Assembly: GCF_029945885.1 (NCBI RefSeq) | Contig: NZ_JAQSDK010000037.1 | Location: forward strand, 411,001-475,000 | Origin: Brevundimonas sp. | GTDB lineage: Bacteria; Pseudomonadota; Alphaproteobacteria; Caulobacterales; Caulobacteraceae | DNA: 64,000 bases | Direction: 5' to 3' | In this document: one piece after another, positions 16,298 through 26,079 of the stretch | Position numbering within the stretch: position 1 is the first letter of the stretch | How the letters are laid out: each line of letters opens with the position of its first letter | Program-made: the position numbers and the translations under genes | Notes under the pieces: model-generated | What the model was told of the DNA's origin: nothing | The model's database searches: none | What the model saw: only the letters and a program-made list of their open reading frames with translations

Positions 16298-17152
16298 CTA
16301 GCCCTCGCCCTCGGGGAAGTCGGCCCCCTCGGTGACCGCGGCCCAGGCGTCGAAATCGGTCCGCAGCATCTCGATCTTGCCGCGCGCCCCGACCAGGGCC
16401 GCCTTGCCCAGCAGCAGGCGCAGGGGCGGATTCTTCGCCTCGACGGCCTTGATGATGGCCGCCACCGCGCGTTTCGGATCGCCCGGCTGGGCCCCGGAAT
16501 AGCTGCGGATCGTGCCCTTGTTGCGCCCGGCGGTGGCGTCATAGTCGGCGATCGGATGTTGGGTCTCATTGGCCGAACGGCCGGCCCAGTCGGTGCGGAA
16601 GCCCGAGGGTTCGACGATCAGCACCTTGATGCCCAGCGGCGCGACCTCCTGCGACAGGGCCTCGGAAATGCCCTCCACCGCGAATTTGGTGCCGTTGTAA
16701 TAGCCGACCGCCGGGAAGGCGCGGATACCGCCGATCGAGGAGATGTTGACGATGGTGCCGCTGCGCTGTGCGCGCATGCCCGGCAGGACCAGATGGATCA
16801 TCCGCGACAGGCCGAAGACATTGACCTCGAACATGCGCCGGACCTCGGCCTCGTCGCTTTCCTCGATCGCCGCGAAATAGCCGATGCCGGCATTGTTCAC
16901 GAGCACGTCGATGCGGCCGAACCGGGCGATGGCCGCCTTGACCGCCGCCTCGGCCTGGTCGCGGTCGGTGACGTCCAGGGTCAGGGCCAGGGCCTGGTCC
17001 TCATAGCCGTCGACGACATCGGCCAGCTGGTTGACGTTGCGCGCCGTGACCACGGCCCGATAACCCCGGGCCAGCACCGCCGCCGCCAGATCCCGGCCGA
17101 AGCCGGTCGAACAGCCGGTGATGAACCAGACGGGGGTGTCGAGGTCGGTCAT
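16298..17152 (-). CDS. short-chain dehydrogenase/reductase
   Basis: A 284-residue classical SDR oxidoreductase using NAD(P)H. The cofactor motif TGCSTGFG is near residue 12, VNNAGIGY follows near 88, a catalytic Ser is in NISSIGG, and the catalytic pair is YYNGTK. The long C-terminal part with ETQHPIADYDAT matches SDRs usually annotated as oxidoreductases of unknown substrate. The ATG at 17152 is preceded by AGGAG. Its neighbours (dnaX, SRP RNA) give no functional hint. Confidence 0.9.
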   Translation of the reverse strand: MTDLDTPVWFITGCSTGFGRDLAAAVLARGYRAVVTARNVNQLADVVDGYEDQALALTLDVTDRDQAEAAVKAAIARFGRIDVLVNNAGIGYFAAIEESDEAEVRRMFEVNVFGLSRMIHLVLPGMRAQRSGTIVNISSIGGIRAFPAVGYYNGTKFAVEGISEALSQEVAPLGIKVLIVEPSGFRTDWAGRSANETQHPIADYDATAGRNKGTIRSYSGAQPGDPKRAVAAIIKAVEAKNPPLRLLLGKAALVGARGKIEMLRTDFDAWAAVTEGADFPEGEG

Positions 17153-17218
17153 GGGGGGCTCCTGTGCATATCCGGGAAACTTCAGGTGGGGTTTCTCCCG
17201 GCGCGCGGCAAGCGCCCG

Positions 17219-17312
17219 ACACGCGCTCAAGCAGCAGGCCGCCGCGCGACGAGTGATAGCGCCCAAATGCGCGCTCAGGCAGCCGACGACCGCGTCGTCG
17301 GCAATCGCGCCC
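17219..17312. repeat. pair of about 45-bp palindromic repeats behind the SRP RNA gene
   Basis: Two divergent units (17219-17264 and 17268-17312), each starting near CGCGCTCA(A/G)GCAGC and ending in GCGCCC. The second holds a perfect 9-bp stem, GCCGACGAC / GTCGTCGGC, with loop CGC. The pair reaches the 3' end of the SRP RNA and resembles the pair at 26555-26652 in unit length, spacing and position behind a minus-strand gene. Confidence 0.7.
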
Positions 17313-17317
17313 TAAAA

Positions 17318-17415
17318 AGAGAGGAGGTGGAGACCGCGACCCGAAGGGGAATTCGTTGTGGCTGCTGCCTTCCGGCCCTGACCAGATTGGCGAAACCTTC
17401 GCCCGCGATCTCCAA
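17318..17415 (-). ncRNA. ffs: signal recognition particle RNA (4.5S-type)
   Basis: On the minus strand the sequence contains GGTCAGGGCCGGAAGGCAGC, which carries the nearly invariant apical loop and asymmetric bulge of bacterial SRP RNA that binds Ffh. The ends pair as GGAGATCGCG (17413-17404) with CGCGGTCTCC (17338-17329). A short U-rich run (CTCTCTTTTT) follows. The ends are approximate. With Ffh and FtsY it targets membrane proteins co-translationally. Location close to dnaX is common in alphaproteobacteria. Confidence 0.92.
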
Positions 17416-17478
17416 GGCCTATATCGCGGTTCATGAGGGCGAGATCAAGACACCTCCCGCCAACAACCGCTTGAGGCT

Positions 17479-18423
17479 ATGGATGGCCCCATGTCCCTTC
17501 CCGCCACCAACACCTTCGCCGGCAATCCCCTCAACCGGGCCGGTGACCTGCGCAACGACCCCCGCTGGCTGGCCGAACAGGCCGAACGGCCCGACGCCCT
17601 GGCCATGGCGCTATGGGAAGGCCGCCCCCTGCTGGAGGATCATGCCGACGGGCCGCGCCTGACCTGGCTGTCCCTGCCCCACGCCCGCGACCTGGTACCC
17701 GACCGGGAACTGTTCCTGGGCCTGTGGAAGGACGCGCCGGTCTTCGCCATCGAGTTCGAGGGCTCGATCGACCCGACCGTCGGTCCCGCCGCCGGTCTGG
17801 GCACCTTCACCGAAATGCGCGAGGCCGCCGGCCTGCTCAGCGGGGCGGACGCCGCCATGGCGGGTGTGTCGAAATCCCTGTTCGACTGGCGCCGCCGCCA
17901 CGGCTTCTGTGCGGCCTGCGGGATCGAGTCCGAAAATGCCTGCGGCGGCTGGAAGCGCATCTGCCCGGCCTGCCGGGTCGAGCATTTCCCGCGCGTCGAC
18001 CCGGTCACCATCATGCTGCCGGTGTTCAAATCGCCGGACGGCGATCGGTGCCTGCTGGGCCGTCAGGCCGCCTGGCCCGAAGGCCGGATGTCGGCCCTGG
18101 CCGGCTTTCTGGAGCCCGGCGAATCAATCGAGGAAGCCTGCGCCCGCGAGATCGAGGAAGAGGCGGGCCTGACGGTGACGGCGGTGCGCTACCACTCCAG
18201 CCAACCGTGGCCGTTTCCGTCGCAGCTGATGATCGGCCTGATCGCCGAGGTTTCCGACGACAATGCCGCCCCGGACCAGACCGAGCTGGAAGCCGTAGCC
18301 TGGCTGACCCGGGACGAGGCCCGCGCCGTCCTGGCCGGCACCCATCCGGCCATCAAGGCCCCGCCGCGCGTGGCCATCGCCCGCACCTTGCTGCAGGCCT
18401 GGGTCGACGGCTTCGAGGTCTAG
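17479..18423 (+). CDS. nudC: NAD(+) diphosphatase / NAD-capped RNA decapping hydrolase NudC
   Basis: A 314-residue Nudix hydrolase that splits NADH/NAD and removes NAD caps from RNA. The zinc ribbon is visible at about residues 143-170 (CAACG ... CPAC). The Nudix box GFLEPGESIEEACAREIEEE is at about 208-230, and the NudC-specific SQPWPFPSQLM follows it. An N-terminal unrelated-looking domain is usual for the family. The start could instead be the ATG at 17491. The gene converges on kdsB, overlapping its stop by a few bases. Confidence 0.95.
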   Translation: MDGPMSLPATNTFAGNPLNRAGDLRNDPRWLAEQAERPDALAMALWEGRPLLEDHADGPRLTWLSLPHARDLVPDRELFLGLWKDAPVFAIEFEGSIDPTVGPAAGLGTFTEMREAAGLLSGADAAMAGVSKSLFDWRRRHGFCAACGIESENACGGWKRICPACRVEHFPRVDPVTIMLPVFKSPDGDRCLLGRQAAWPEGRMSALAGFLEPGESIEEACAREIEEEAGLTVTAVRYHSSQPWPFPSQLMIGLIAEVSDDNAAPDQTELEAVAWLTRDEARAVLAGTHPAIKAPPRVAIARTLLQAWVDGFEV

Positions 18424-19151
18424 CCTGCGACCGCCAGGGCCCGGGCCGCGGCCAGGTCGTCGGCATTGTCGACCGACAGCGGGGCCTCGGGAATCACCGC
18501 GGCCCAGATCGACAGCCCCATCTCCAGCGCCCGCAGCTGCTCCAGCTTCTCGCGCCGCTCCAGCGGCGACGGCGGGGCGGCGCAGAATCGCATCAGCGCC
18601 TCGCGCCGGTAGCCGTACAGGCCGACATGCCGCCACACCGGTCCGTCCCCGAACAGGGTCGAGCGGGTGAAATACAGGGCCCGGCCATGGTGTTCGCCTT
18701 CGGCCAGGGCGACCACGGCCTTGACCACATCCGGGTTCGACCGGTCGCCGACCTCAGCCTCGGGCGCGATCAGCGTCGCGATGTCGCAGTCCGGCTGGCC
18801 GTGCAGCAGGGCGGCGCAGGCCGTGGCCAGTCCCGGATCGGCGAAGGGCATGTCGCCCTGCAGATTGATCACCGCATCGTGGCGGCCGTCCGGATCGATC
18901 GCCTCGAGCGCGGCGCGGATCCGGTCCGAGCCGGACGGCAGGTCCGGATCGGTCAGCACAGCCCGTCCACCGGCGGATTCGATCGCCGCGACGATCTCGG
19001 GATCGCCGGCGGCCACGGCCACCGGCAGGCCCGAAGCGACGGCCTGACGCCAGGCCCGCACGATCATCGGCACCCCGCCGATATCAGCCAGGGGCTTGTC
19101 CGGCAGCCGGGTCGCGGCCATCCGCGCGGGGATCAGGACCAGAGGGTTCAT
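18420..19151 (-). CDS. kdsB: 3-deoxy-manno-octulosonate cytidylyltransferase
   Basis: A 243-residue CMP-Kdo synthetase that activates Kdo with CTP for lipopolysaccharide core assembly. The family signatures are present: LVLIPARMAATRLPDKPLAD at the start, then INLQGDMPF, and later HVGLYGYRREAL. The presence of this gene implies Kdo-containing LPS. It diverges from the membrane cytochrome c gene with about 150 bases between them. Confidence 0.96.
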   Translation of the reverse strand: MNPLVLIPARMAATRLPDKPLADIGGVPMIVRAWRQAVASGLPVAVAAGDPEIVAAIESAGGRAVLTDPDLPSGSDRIRAALEAIDPDGRHDAVINLQGDMPFADPGLATACAALLHGQPDCDIATLIAPEAEVGDRSNPDVVKAVVALAEGEHHGRALYFTRSTLFGDGPVWRHVGLYGYRREALMRFCAAPPSPLERREKLEQLRALEMGLSIWAAVIPEAPLSVDNADDLAAARALAVAG

Positions 19152-19303
19152 GGCGTTGTTTTCACCCTGCGACGCCCCGACAGGCTCGGGCCATTTGCGA
19201 AGGCCGCGCTACCGTGTAAGAGACGGCCACGCAAGGATAAGCCCCCAGGACCGGCCAGTGACCGATCTTCCGGAGGGGCCCAGAAACGGGATGCGACGAC
19301 GCT

Positions 19304-19978
19304 ATGAGCGGCGATCTGAAGTGGAACAAGATTTTCGGCGCGGGCCTGGGGACGGTGTTTGCCATCCTCGTGGTCCAACAGGTCGCCGGTATGGTCTATA
19401 AGACCGAAGCCCCTGAAAAAATGGGCTATTTCGTCGACGCGCCCGAAGAGGCCGCCGGGGGTGCCGCGGAAGTGGTGCTGCCGCCGGACTGGGGCACGCT
19501 GATGCCGACCGCCGACCTCGCCGCCGGTGAGGCCGCCTTCGCGCGCTGCCAGGCCTGCCACACCATCGCCGCCGGCGGTGCCAACGGTGTCGGACCGAAT
19601 CTCAGCGGCGTCGTCGGTCGGGCCGTCGCCAGCCATGCCGGCTTCGCCTATTCCGATGCCATGAAGGGTCACACGGCGGTCGATGCGACCTGGACGCTGG
19701 ACGCCCTGGATCATTTCATCACCGCCCCGGCCCGTTACATTCCCGGGACCAAGATGTCGTTCGCCGGCCTGCGCGACACCCCGACCCGGGTCAATCTGAT
19801 CGCCTATCTGCGCTCGCAGGGGTCGACCGGCTTCCCGATCCCCGCACCCGATCCGGCACGTCAGCCGCCGGTCGCCGGGGCCGAAGTGGTCACTGCGTCG
19901 CCCGCCGACGGTGCTGCCGCACCGACCGACGGCGTTGCCGATACGGCCGCCGTCCAGGCCGCGCCCGCCGCCCCGTAA
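19304..19978 (+). CDS. membrane-anchored cytochrome c (CycM/c552-like)
   Basis: A 224-residue single-haem cytochrome c with an uncleaved N-terminal helix (IFGAGLGTVFAILVVQQVAG). Haem attaches at C82-x2-C85-H86 (CQACH) and Met151 in GTKMSF is the likely sixth ligand. The C-terminal 55 residues are a Pro/Ala-rich tail without structure. CycM-type proteins carry electrons from the bc1 complex to the terminal oxidase. The divergent kdsB neighbour is typical of this lineage. A strong terminator follows. Confidence 0.92.
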   Translation: MSGDLKWNKIFGAGLGTVFAILVVQQVAGMVYKTEAPEKMGYFVDAPEEAAGGAAEVVLPPDWGTLMPTADLAAGEAAFARCQACHTIAAGGANGVGPNLSGVVGRAVASHAGFAYSDAMKGHTAVDATWTLDALDHFITAPARYIPGTKMSFAGLRDTPTRVNLIAYLRSQGSTGFPIPAPDPARQPPVAGAEVVTASPADGAAAPTDGVADTAAVQAAPAAP

Positions 19979-20005
19979 TTCCCGGAAACGGGATCAGACT
20001 TCAGG

Positions 20006-20034
20006 AAGGCGGTCCTCACGGGCCGCCTTTTTGA
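20006..20034 (+). terminator. rho-independent terminator after the cytochrome c gene
   Basis: AAGGCGG (20006-20012) pairs with CCGCCTT (20023-20029), the stem is extended by TCC/GGG around a TCAC loop, and it ends in five T residues. It stands between two convergent genes, only five bases before the stop of the NlpC/P60 gene. Confidence 0.85.
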
Positions 20035-20038
20035 TTGT

Positions 20039-20887
20039 CTAGAGGGTCACGCGGCGGAAAAACGGGGCACCCGAGCCGGCCGCCTGTTCGCGACCGTCGG
20101 CCTCGACCAGGGTTTCGACAGTGACGCTGCCGTGGTGGCTGGTCGCGTGCACGATCCGGTCGGCGTCGATCATCACACCGGTGTGGTCATCCCAGACCAC
20201 CAGGTCGCCGCGGCGCAGGGTGGCCGCCTCGACCGGACGCCCCAGGGCAGACTGGCCGTCGCGGAACCGCGGCCCGCCCAGACCGCAGGCATAGAGGGCC
20301 TGTTGAACCAGGCCGGAACAGTTGGTGCCCAGGGCGGTGCGGCCGCCGGGCATGAAGGGGGTGCCGACGAATCGCTCGGCCGCCTCGCCCGGATCGCTGT
20401 CGAACCGGTCCAGAGCCGCCAGATGACGGACGGCAACCCAGCCGACCCCCGGCACCTCGACACGACCATGATCGGACCCGCCGATGGTGACCAGGGCGTT
20501 GAGCGGCAGGGAGGCGGTACTCTCGGCGGCGGTCGCGGCAGGATAGACCGGGCTGATCAGGGTGCAGATGCGGTGGGTCGGCAGAATGACGGTGTCCGAC
20601 AGGGTCGCGACATCGACCCAGCCGACGACGCCGTCGCGGCGGGCCCGGCCCCAGACCTGATCGTCCCGGCGGTCGAGGACATCAAAACCTTCGCCGAAGA
20701 CCAGCTGGTCGGCCTGTTCACCGTCGGAACCGGCCCGGGTCCGCACCGGGGCGACGGCGACGACGCACTGCATCGGGGTCACCGGTCGATAGGCTGCGGC
20801 CCGGACGAGTCCTTCCAGCGCCTGCTCGGCCAGATCCGGCCGGGCGAGCGTGGTGCGGGGGTCCAGGGTGGCAGCGAAAACGGTCAA
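20039..20887 (-). CDS. NlpC/P60 family peptidoglycan hydrolase
   Basis: A 282-residue cysteine peptidase predicted to cut peptide cross-links in murein. The N-terminal half contains two SH3b-like segments (around VAVAPVRTRAG and GRVEVPGVGWVAVRHL). The C-terminal NlpC/P60 domain has nucleophile Cys190 (GTNCSGLVQQ), His235 (VWDDHTGVM) and His247 (RIVHATSH). No signal peptide is obvious, which is common in the alphaproteobacterial group of this family. It lies 54 bases downstream of the leucyl aminopeptidase gene, a pairing often conserved. Confidence 0.92.
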   Translation of the reverse strand: MTVFAATLDPRTTLARPDLAEQALEGLVRAAAYRPVTPMQCVVAVAPVRTRAGSDGEQADQLVFGEGFDVLDRRDDQVWGRARRDGVVGWVDVATLSDTVILPTHRICTLISPVYPAATAAESTASLPLNALVTIGGSDHGRVEVPGVGWVAVRHLAALDRFDSDPGEAAERFVGTPFMPGGRTALGTNCSGLVQQALYACGLGGPRFRDGQSALGRPVEAATLRRGDLVVWDDHTGVMIDADRIVHATSHHGSVTVETLVEADGREQAAGSGAPFFRRVTL

Positions 20888-20941
20888 ACCGGGGTCCGTA
20901 CAGGTGAACCTTGTTTTGACTCAGAAAACCGAAAAACCCCG

Positions 20942-22342
20942 TTAACGGGCCGTCGAATAACGTCGGACCAGCATCGCATGACAGGCCCGCATCGCCTGGG
21001 CCGCCCCGCCTTCGGGCCAGCCGGGACGGGCGCGCGGGTTCCAGGCGAAGATGTCCATATGGGCCCAGACCCCGGTCGCCGGGGCGAATTTCTGCAGGAA
21101 AAGGGCCGCCGTGACCGAGCCCGCCTGGGCCCAGGCGGCCGAATCGTTGCGGATATCGGCCAGTTCACTGTCGATCGCCGCGCGGTAGCCCGGCCACAGC
21201 GGCATGCGCCACAGTGGATCATCCACCGCCCGGCCCGCCTCCAGAAGCTCGGCCGCCAGCGCCTCGTCGTCGGTGTAGAGCGGCGGCAGGTCCGGCCCCA
21301 GGGCGATGCGCGCCGCGCCGGTCAGGGTGGCGAAGTCCAGGGTCAGGTCCGGTGCATGTTCGCCGGCCCGGCACAGGGCGTCGGCCAGGACCAGTCGCCC
21401 CTCGGCGTCGGTATTGCCGATCTCGATCGTCAGGCCCTTGCGGCTGTTCAGCACATCGCCGGGCCGGAAGGCGTCCGCCGAAATGGCATTTTCGACCGCC
21501 GCGACCAGCACCACCAGCCGCACCGGCAGGGCCGACTGCATCACCAGACGCCCGAGGGCCAGGGCATGGGCCGCCCCGCCCATGTCCTTCTTCATATTGC
21601 GCATCCCGGCCCCGGCCTTGATGTTCAGGCCGCCGGAATCGAACACCACCCCCTTGCCGACCAGGGCCACCAGCGGCAGGTCGGTCCGGTCCATCTGCCA
21701 GCCGATCTCGATGATCCGGGGCTGACGCGCCGGGGACGCCGCCCGTCCGACCGCGTGGATGGCCGGATAGTTGGCCTCCAGCAGGGCCTCGCCCTCGGTC
21801 ACGGCGATACTCGCCCCGCTCCCGGCGGCAATCTCGCGGGCGATGGTTTCGATCTGCAGCGGCCCCATGTCGGCGGCGGGGGTGTCGACCATCTCCCGGG
21901 CCAGGGCGCAGGCGGCGGCGATCCGCAGGGCGGCGGCCACGTCCATCCCCTTCGGCGCGACCAGCTGCGGTCGCGCGCCCTCGGGTCGTGCCCGGTAGCG
22001 GTCGAAACGATAGCCGCCCAGGGCAAAGGCCAGGGCCGCCGACTCCGCCTGGGCGGCACTGACCCCGTCCAGCCGCCACAGGCCGGCCGGAAGCCGCGCC
22101 GCCAGTCCGCGGGCCGAGCCGGGATCAAAGGTCTCGCCGGCGCCGAACAGGGCCCCGCCCACGCTTCCGGCGGGACCCGGCAGGATCAGCAGCTGGCCGG
22201 CCTTGCCGGTGAACTCATGCGCCCGGGCCCAGGCCGCGGTCGCCGCCCCCACGCCGTCCAGCGCCCCGTCCTTGACCACGACGTGGACCGGCAGGCTGCC
22301 GGCGGAAGAAGCCACCAGCGATTCGGGATGAAGGACGGACAT
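20942..22342 (-). CDS. M17 leucyl aminopeptidase family protein
   Basis: A 466-residue metallo-aminopeptidase that removes N-terminal residues from peptides with two zinc or manganese ions. The catalytic core shows VGKGVVFDSGGLNIK (catalytic Lys and first metal ligands) and the family signature NTDAEGRLVLADAL. The N-terminal domain is divergent, as in PepB-like proteins. It is followed by the NlpC/P60 hydrolase, so the two may recycle murein peptides together (inference). Confidence 0.93.
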   Translation of the reverse strand: MSVLHPESLVASSAGSLPVHVVVKDGALDGVGAATAAWARAHEFTGKAGQLLILPGPAGSVGGALFGAGETFDPGSARGLAARLPAGLWRLDGVSAAQAESAALAFALGGYRFDRYRARPEGARPQLVAPKGMDVAAALRIAAACALAREMVDTPAADMGPLQIETIAREIAAGSGASIAVTEGEALLEANYPAIHAVGRAASPARQPRIIEIGWQMDRTDLPLVALVGKGVVFDSGGLNIKAGAGMRNMKKDMGGAAHALALGRLVMQSALPVRLVVLVAAVENAISADAFRPGDVLNSRKGLTIEIGNTDAEGRLVLADALCRAGEHAPDLTLDFATLTGAARIALGPDLPPLYTDDEALAAELLEAGRAVDDPLWRMPLWPGYRAAIDSELADIRNDSAAWAQAGSVTAALFLQKFAPATGVWAHMDIFAWNPRARPGWPEGGAAQAMRACHAMLVRRYSTAR

Positions 22343-22433
22343 CGGCGACGCCTTTCCGACCCGTCTTCGGGTCGATTAACCAAAGGTTGACGTGAACGCG
22401 CGAGTGTTGAGAGCCCGCCCGGAATTTCCACGG

Positions 22434-23285
22434 ATGACTCCCATGTCGCCCACCCTCGTCAAGGTCGCAACCGTCTCCGCCGTTCTGGCGCTGACTCTCG
22501 GCGTCGCCCCCGCCCTGGCGGCCCCCCCTCGCCCCGCCCCGGTCACGCCGCAGAGCCCCGCCCCTGCCCCTGCCCCGACGGTCCGCACCCCGGCCCCGGC
22601 CGACGTCCGCGCCACCTATGAGCGGATGGACCCGCTGGCCCGGTCGCTGTTCTGGACCGGCGAGATGGAGATCAATCCGGCCGACCCCGTGGCCGGACCC
22701 AAGGCCGCCCAGGCCCTGCGCGAAATGGGCCGCTACGACCAGGCCGCCGAGACCGCGTCCGGGACCCTGGTGTCCCAGCCGGGCAACTATGACGCCCTGC
22801 TGGAGCTGGGTCGGGCCCATATCGCCCGCGGCCAGGCCTTCTACGGCATCGCCGCCCTCGAACAGGCCCGTGCCCTCCGCCCCGACGACTGGCGGCCGCT
22901 GTCGCTGCTGGGGGCCGCCTATCAGCAGGTGCGCCGTCCCGAGGACGCCCGTCTCGCCTGGAACGAGGGCCTGCGCCTGTCGCCCGACAATCCCGACATC
23001 CTCAACAATGTCGCCATCGGCTGGCTGACCGCCGGGGATCCGGCCGCGGCCGAGACCCTGCTGCGCCGGGCCGTGGCCCAGCCGGGGGCCAGTCTTCAGG
23101 TGCGGCTCAACCTGGCCATGGCCCTGGGCCTGCAGGACAAGCTGGCCGAGGCCGAACAGATGCTGCGCCGTGACCTGCCGCCCGACCAGGCCGACCGCAA
23201 TGTCGCCTGGCTGCACAGCCGCAGCGGCGCGGCCGCCCCGGCCTCCGCCTCGGCCCGGACCTGGACCTCGCTCCAGGGCTCCTGA
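22434..23285 (+). CDS. exported tetratricopeptide-repeat protein
   Basis: About 283 residues starting MTPMSPTLVK, with a signal peptide that ends near ALAAPP and a Pro/Ala-rich linker. At least four TPR units follow (for instance ALLELGRAHIARGQAFYGIA, LLGAAYQQVRRPEDARLAWN and NNVAIGWLTAGDPAAAETLL). The arrangement resembles TadD-like pilus assembly lipoproteins, but no cysteine lipobox and no tad genes are here. An in-frame ATG at 22392 would place basic residues before the signal and is less likely. Confidence 0.8.
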   Translation: MTPMSPTLVKVATVSAVLALTLGVAPALAAPPRPAPVTPQSPAPAPAPTVRTPAPADVRATYERMDPLARSLFWTGEMEINPADPVAGPKAAQALREMGRYDQAAETASGTLVSQPGNYDALLELGRAHIARGQAFYGIAALEQARALRPDDWRPLSLLGAAYQQVRRPEDARLAWNEGLRLSPDNPDILNNVAIGWLTAGDPAAAETLLRRAVAQPGASLQVRLNLAMALGLQDKLAEAEQMLRRDLPPDQADRNVAWLHSRSGAAAPASASARTWTSLQGS

Positions 23286-23302
23286 TCGCCTATATTCGTC
23301 CG

Positions 23303-23773
23303 ATGATCGACGATCTCTACAGCGCCCGCATCCTGAAGCTGGCCGGCAACCTGCCCCATGCCGGACGCCTGGCCGCGCCGGACGGCACCGGTGAGCGGGT
23401 GGCGAAGCTGTGCGGGTCAAAGGCCATCGTCGACGTGGTGCTGGATGCCGATGGCCGGATCGCCGCCTTCGCCCAGGACATCAAGGCCTGTGCCCTCGGC
23501 CAGGCCGCGGCCGGGGTACTGGGCGAGTCGATCATCGGGGCCAGCCTGGCCGAGATCGAATCCGCCCGTGACGCCACCCTGGCCATGCTGAAGACCGGGG
23601 GCGAGGGCCCGACCGGCCGGTTCGAGGGCCTGCGCGCCCTGAAACAGGTCGCCGACTACCCGGCCCGCCACGCCTCGACCCTTGTGGCGATCGAGGCCAC
23701 GCTGGAGGCGATCCGCGCCGCCGTGGCCCGCAGGGGCCCCGACACCCGAACTCGTCTCGCCGGTGCGGCCTGA
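23303..23773 (+). CDS. IscU/NifU-like iron-sulfur cluster scaffold protein
   Basis: A 156-residue protein of the IscU/SufU N-terminal fold. It begins [20 protein letters not shown] and contains two cysteines in family positions ([10 protein letters not shown] and [12 protein letters not shown]). The third usual cysteine is not obvious, which is typical of the alphaproteobacterial subgroup annotated as an iron-sulfur assembly scaffold. It lies just upstream of yidD with about 45 bases between them. Confidence 0.85.
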   Translation: MIDDLYSARILKLAGNLPHAGRLAAPDGTGERVAKLCGSKAIVDVVLDADGRIAAFAQDIKACALGQAAAGVLGESIIGASLAEIESARDATLAMLKTGGEGPTGRFEGLRALKQVADYPARHASTLVAIEATLEAIRAAVARRGPDTRTRLAGAA

Positions 23774-23817
23774 CGGCGGTTGCTCCATCCCCCCGCGCGG
23801 GGGATAAGCAGTCCGAC

Positions 23818-24117
23818 ATGGCTCCCGGCAAAACCCTTTACGAACGCAGCGTCCGCGCGGCCCATCGGGGCTACAAGCTGACCCTGTCCCCGCTGATCGG
23901 GCAATCGTGCCGCTTCATGCCGACCTGTTCGGACTATGCGGCCCAGGCCCTGATCGAACACGGACCTGCACGCGGCGGCTGGCTGACCGTCAAACGCCTG
24001 TGCAAATGCCATCCCTTCGGAAAATCGGGCTTCGACCCGGTTCCGACGAGCGAAACCGTTTCGGCGCAGCCGAAATCAGCTATTCGCTCCACCAAGAAGC
24101 AGAAGACTGAACCATGA
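23818..24117 (+). CDS. yidD: membrane protein insertion efficiency factor YidD
   Basis: A 99-residue YidD-family protein thought to assist YidC in membrane protein insertion. The signature [15 protein letters not shown] is followed by [15 protein letters not shown]. An amphipathic N-terminal helix ([17 protein letters not shown]) probably binds the membrane. Its stop overlaps the thrS start (ATGA), so the genes are coupled, an arrangement recurrent in alphaproteobacteria. Confidence 0.95.
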   Translation: MAPGKTLYERSVRAAHRGYKLTLSPLIGQSCRFMPTCSDYAAQALIEHGPARGGWLTVKRLCKCHPFGKSGFDPVPTSETVSAQPKSAIRSTKKQKTEP

Positions 24118-26036
24118 TCGATCTGAAATTCCCCGACGGTGCCGTGCGCCAGTATCCCGACGACGCCACGGGCCGTGATGTCGCCACCTCGATCTCGCCC
24201 TCGCTGGCCAAGAAGGCCGCCCTGATCGAGCTGGACGGCAAATTGCTGGACCTCGATGCTCCGGTCGGCGCATCCGGGGCCCTGCGCATCATCATGCGCG
24301 ACGCCCCCGAGGCCCTGGACACCCTGCGCCATGACGCCAGCCATGTGATGGCCGAGGCGGTCCAGGCCCTGTTCCCCGGCACCCAGGTCACGATCGGCCC
24401 GGCCATCGAGGACGGCTTCTATTACGACTTCGCCCGCGACGAGCCCTTCTCGACCGACGATTTCGCCAGGATCGAGAAGAAGATGGCCGAGATCGTCGAC
24501 CGCGATCAGAAGATCCGCCGCGAGGTCTGGCCGCGCGACGAGGCGATCAAACATTTCGAGTCGATCGGCGAGACCTACAAGGCCGAGATCATCCGCGACC
24601 TGCCCGAGGGCGAGGACATCAGCGTCTACTACCAGGGCGACTGGAAGGACCTGTGCCGCGGGCCGCATTTCCCCTCGACCAAATTCGTCGGCAAGGCCTT
24701 CAAACTGACCAAGCTGGCCGGGGCCTACTGGCGCGGTGACCACCGCAACGCCCAGTTGCAGCGCATCTATGCCACCGCCTGGGCCTCGAAGGAGGATCTG
24801 GACGCCTATCTGCTGCGCATCGAGGAGGCCGAGAAGCGCGACCACCGCAAGATCGGCCGGCAGATGGAGCTCTTCCACATGCAGGAAGAGGGCCGCGGCA
24901 TGGTCTTCTGGCATCCCAAGGGCTGGGTGCTGTGGCGGGTGCTGGAGGACTATATGCGCCGCCGGCTGGACGCCGCCGGCTATGTCGAGGTCAAGACGCC
25001 CCAGGTGCTGGACCGGACCTTCTGGGAGAAGTCGGGCCACTGGGAGAAATACCGGCCCAATATGTTCGTCTGCGAGACGGTCGAGGGCGAGACCCTCAGC
25101 CTCAAGCCGATGAACTGCCCCGGCCACGTGCAGATCTTCGACCAGGGCCAGCGGTCCTATCGCGAACTGCCGTTGCGCATGGCCGAGTTCGGGGCCTGCC
25201 ACCGCTATGAGCCGTCCGGGGCCCTGCACGGGCTGATGCGGGTGCGCGGCTTCACCCAGGACGACGCCCACATCTTCTGCCGCGAGGACCAGATCGTCGA
25301 GGAGACGCGCCGGTTCATCGAACTGACGCGGATCGTCCACGCCGACCTCGGCATGCAGACGCACGAGATCGCCCTGGCCACCCGGCCCGAGGTGCGCGCC
25401 GGGTCCGATGAATTCTGGGACAAGGCCGAGGCCATGCTGGGCGAGGCCGCGCGTCTGGCCGGGGTCGAACCGGTCATCGCCGAGGGTGACGGGGCCTTCT
25501 ATGCGCCCAAGCTGGACTTCATCGTCAAGGACGCCATCGGCCGGGAATGGACCTGCGGCACCCTGCAGCTGGACTATGTCCTGCCCGAGCGCCTGAACGC
25601 GGAATATGTGGGCGAGGACGGCCAGAAGCACCGGCCGGTGATGCTGCACCGGGCCATCCTCGGCTCGTTCGAGCGCTTCATCGGCATCATGATCGAGAAC
25701 TATGCCGGGGCCTTCCCGCTGTGGATCGCCCCGGTCCAGGCCGTGGTCGCCACCATCACCTCGGACGCCGACGACTATGCCCGCGAGGTCACCGCGAAAT
25801 TCAGGGCGGCCGGCCTGCGGGTCGAGTCCGACCTGCGGAACGAGAAGGTCGGCTACAAGGTGCGCGAACACTCGGTCGGCAAGGTGCCGGTCATCGCCGT
25901 GGTCGGCCGCAACGAGGCCGAGGCCGGCCAGGTCGCCATCCGCCGCCTCGGCTCCCAGGCCCAGACCGTGGTGTCGGTGGAAGAAGCGATCCGCATGCTG
26001 ACCGAAGAGGCGACCCCGCCCGATCTGCGGGGCTAG
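24114..26036 (+). CDS. thrS: threonyl-tRNA synthetase
   Basis: A 640-residue class II synthetase of normal length. Domains in order are TGS (1-62), the editing/SAD domain (about 80-225), the catalytic core with [10 protein letters not shown] (zinc ligand Cys), motif 2 near [20 protein letters not shown] and motif 3 near [17 protein letters not shown], and the anticodon-binding domain (about 540-640). It is essential for charging tRNA-Thr. Translation is coupled to yidD. Confidence 0.98.
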   Translation: MIDLKFPDGAVRQYPDDATGRDVATSISPSLAKKAALIELDGKLLDLDAPVGASGALRIIMRDAPEALDTLRHDASHVMAEAVQALFPGTQVTIGPAIEDGFYYDFARDEPFSTDDFARIEKKMAEIVDRDQKIRREVWPRDEAIKHFESIGETYKAEIIRDLPEGEDISVYYQGDWKDLCRGPHFPSTKFVGKAFKLTKLAGAYWRGDHRNAQLQRIYATAWASKEDLDAYLLRIEEAEKRDHRKIGRQMELFHMQEEGRGMVFWHPKGWVLWRVLEDYMRRRLDAAGYVEVKTPQVLDRTFWEKSGHWEKYRPNMFVCETVEGETLSLKPMNCPGHVQIFDQGQRSYRELPLRMAEFGACHRYEPSGALHGLMRVRGFTQDDAHIFCREDQIVEETRRFIELTRIVHADLGMQTHEIALATRPEVRAGSDEFWDKAEAMLGEAARLAGVEPVIAEGDGAFYAPKLDFIVKDAIGREWTCGTLQLDYVLPERLNAEYVGEDGQKHRPVMLHRAILGSFERFIGIMIENYAGAFPLWIAPVQAVVATITSDADDYAREVTAKFRAAGLRVESDLRNEKVGYKVREHSVGKVPVIAVVGRNEAEAGQVAIRRLGSQAQTVVSVEEAIRMLTEEATPPDLRG

Positions 26037-26079
26037 GTCGCACACGTTTCCCGCGAGACGATGAGCGGCTATATCTTCA

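Noticed and set aside
22343..22433. Riboswitch or leader before the TPR gene
   Set aside because: The 90 bases show no recognisable aptamer or attenuator fold.
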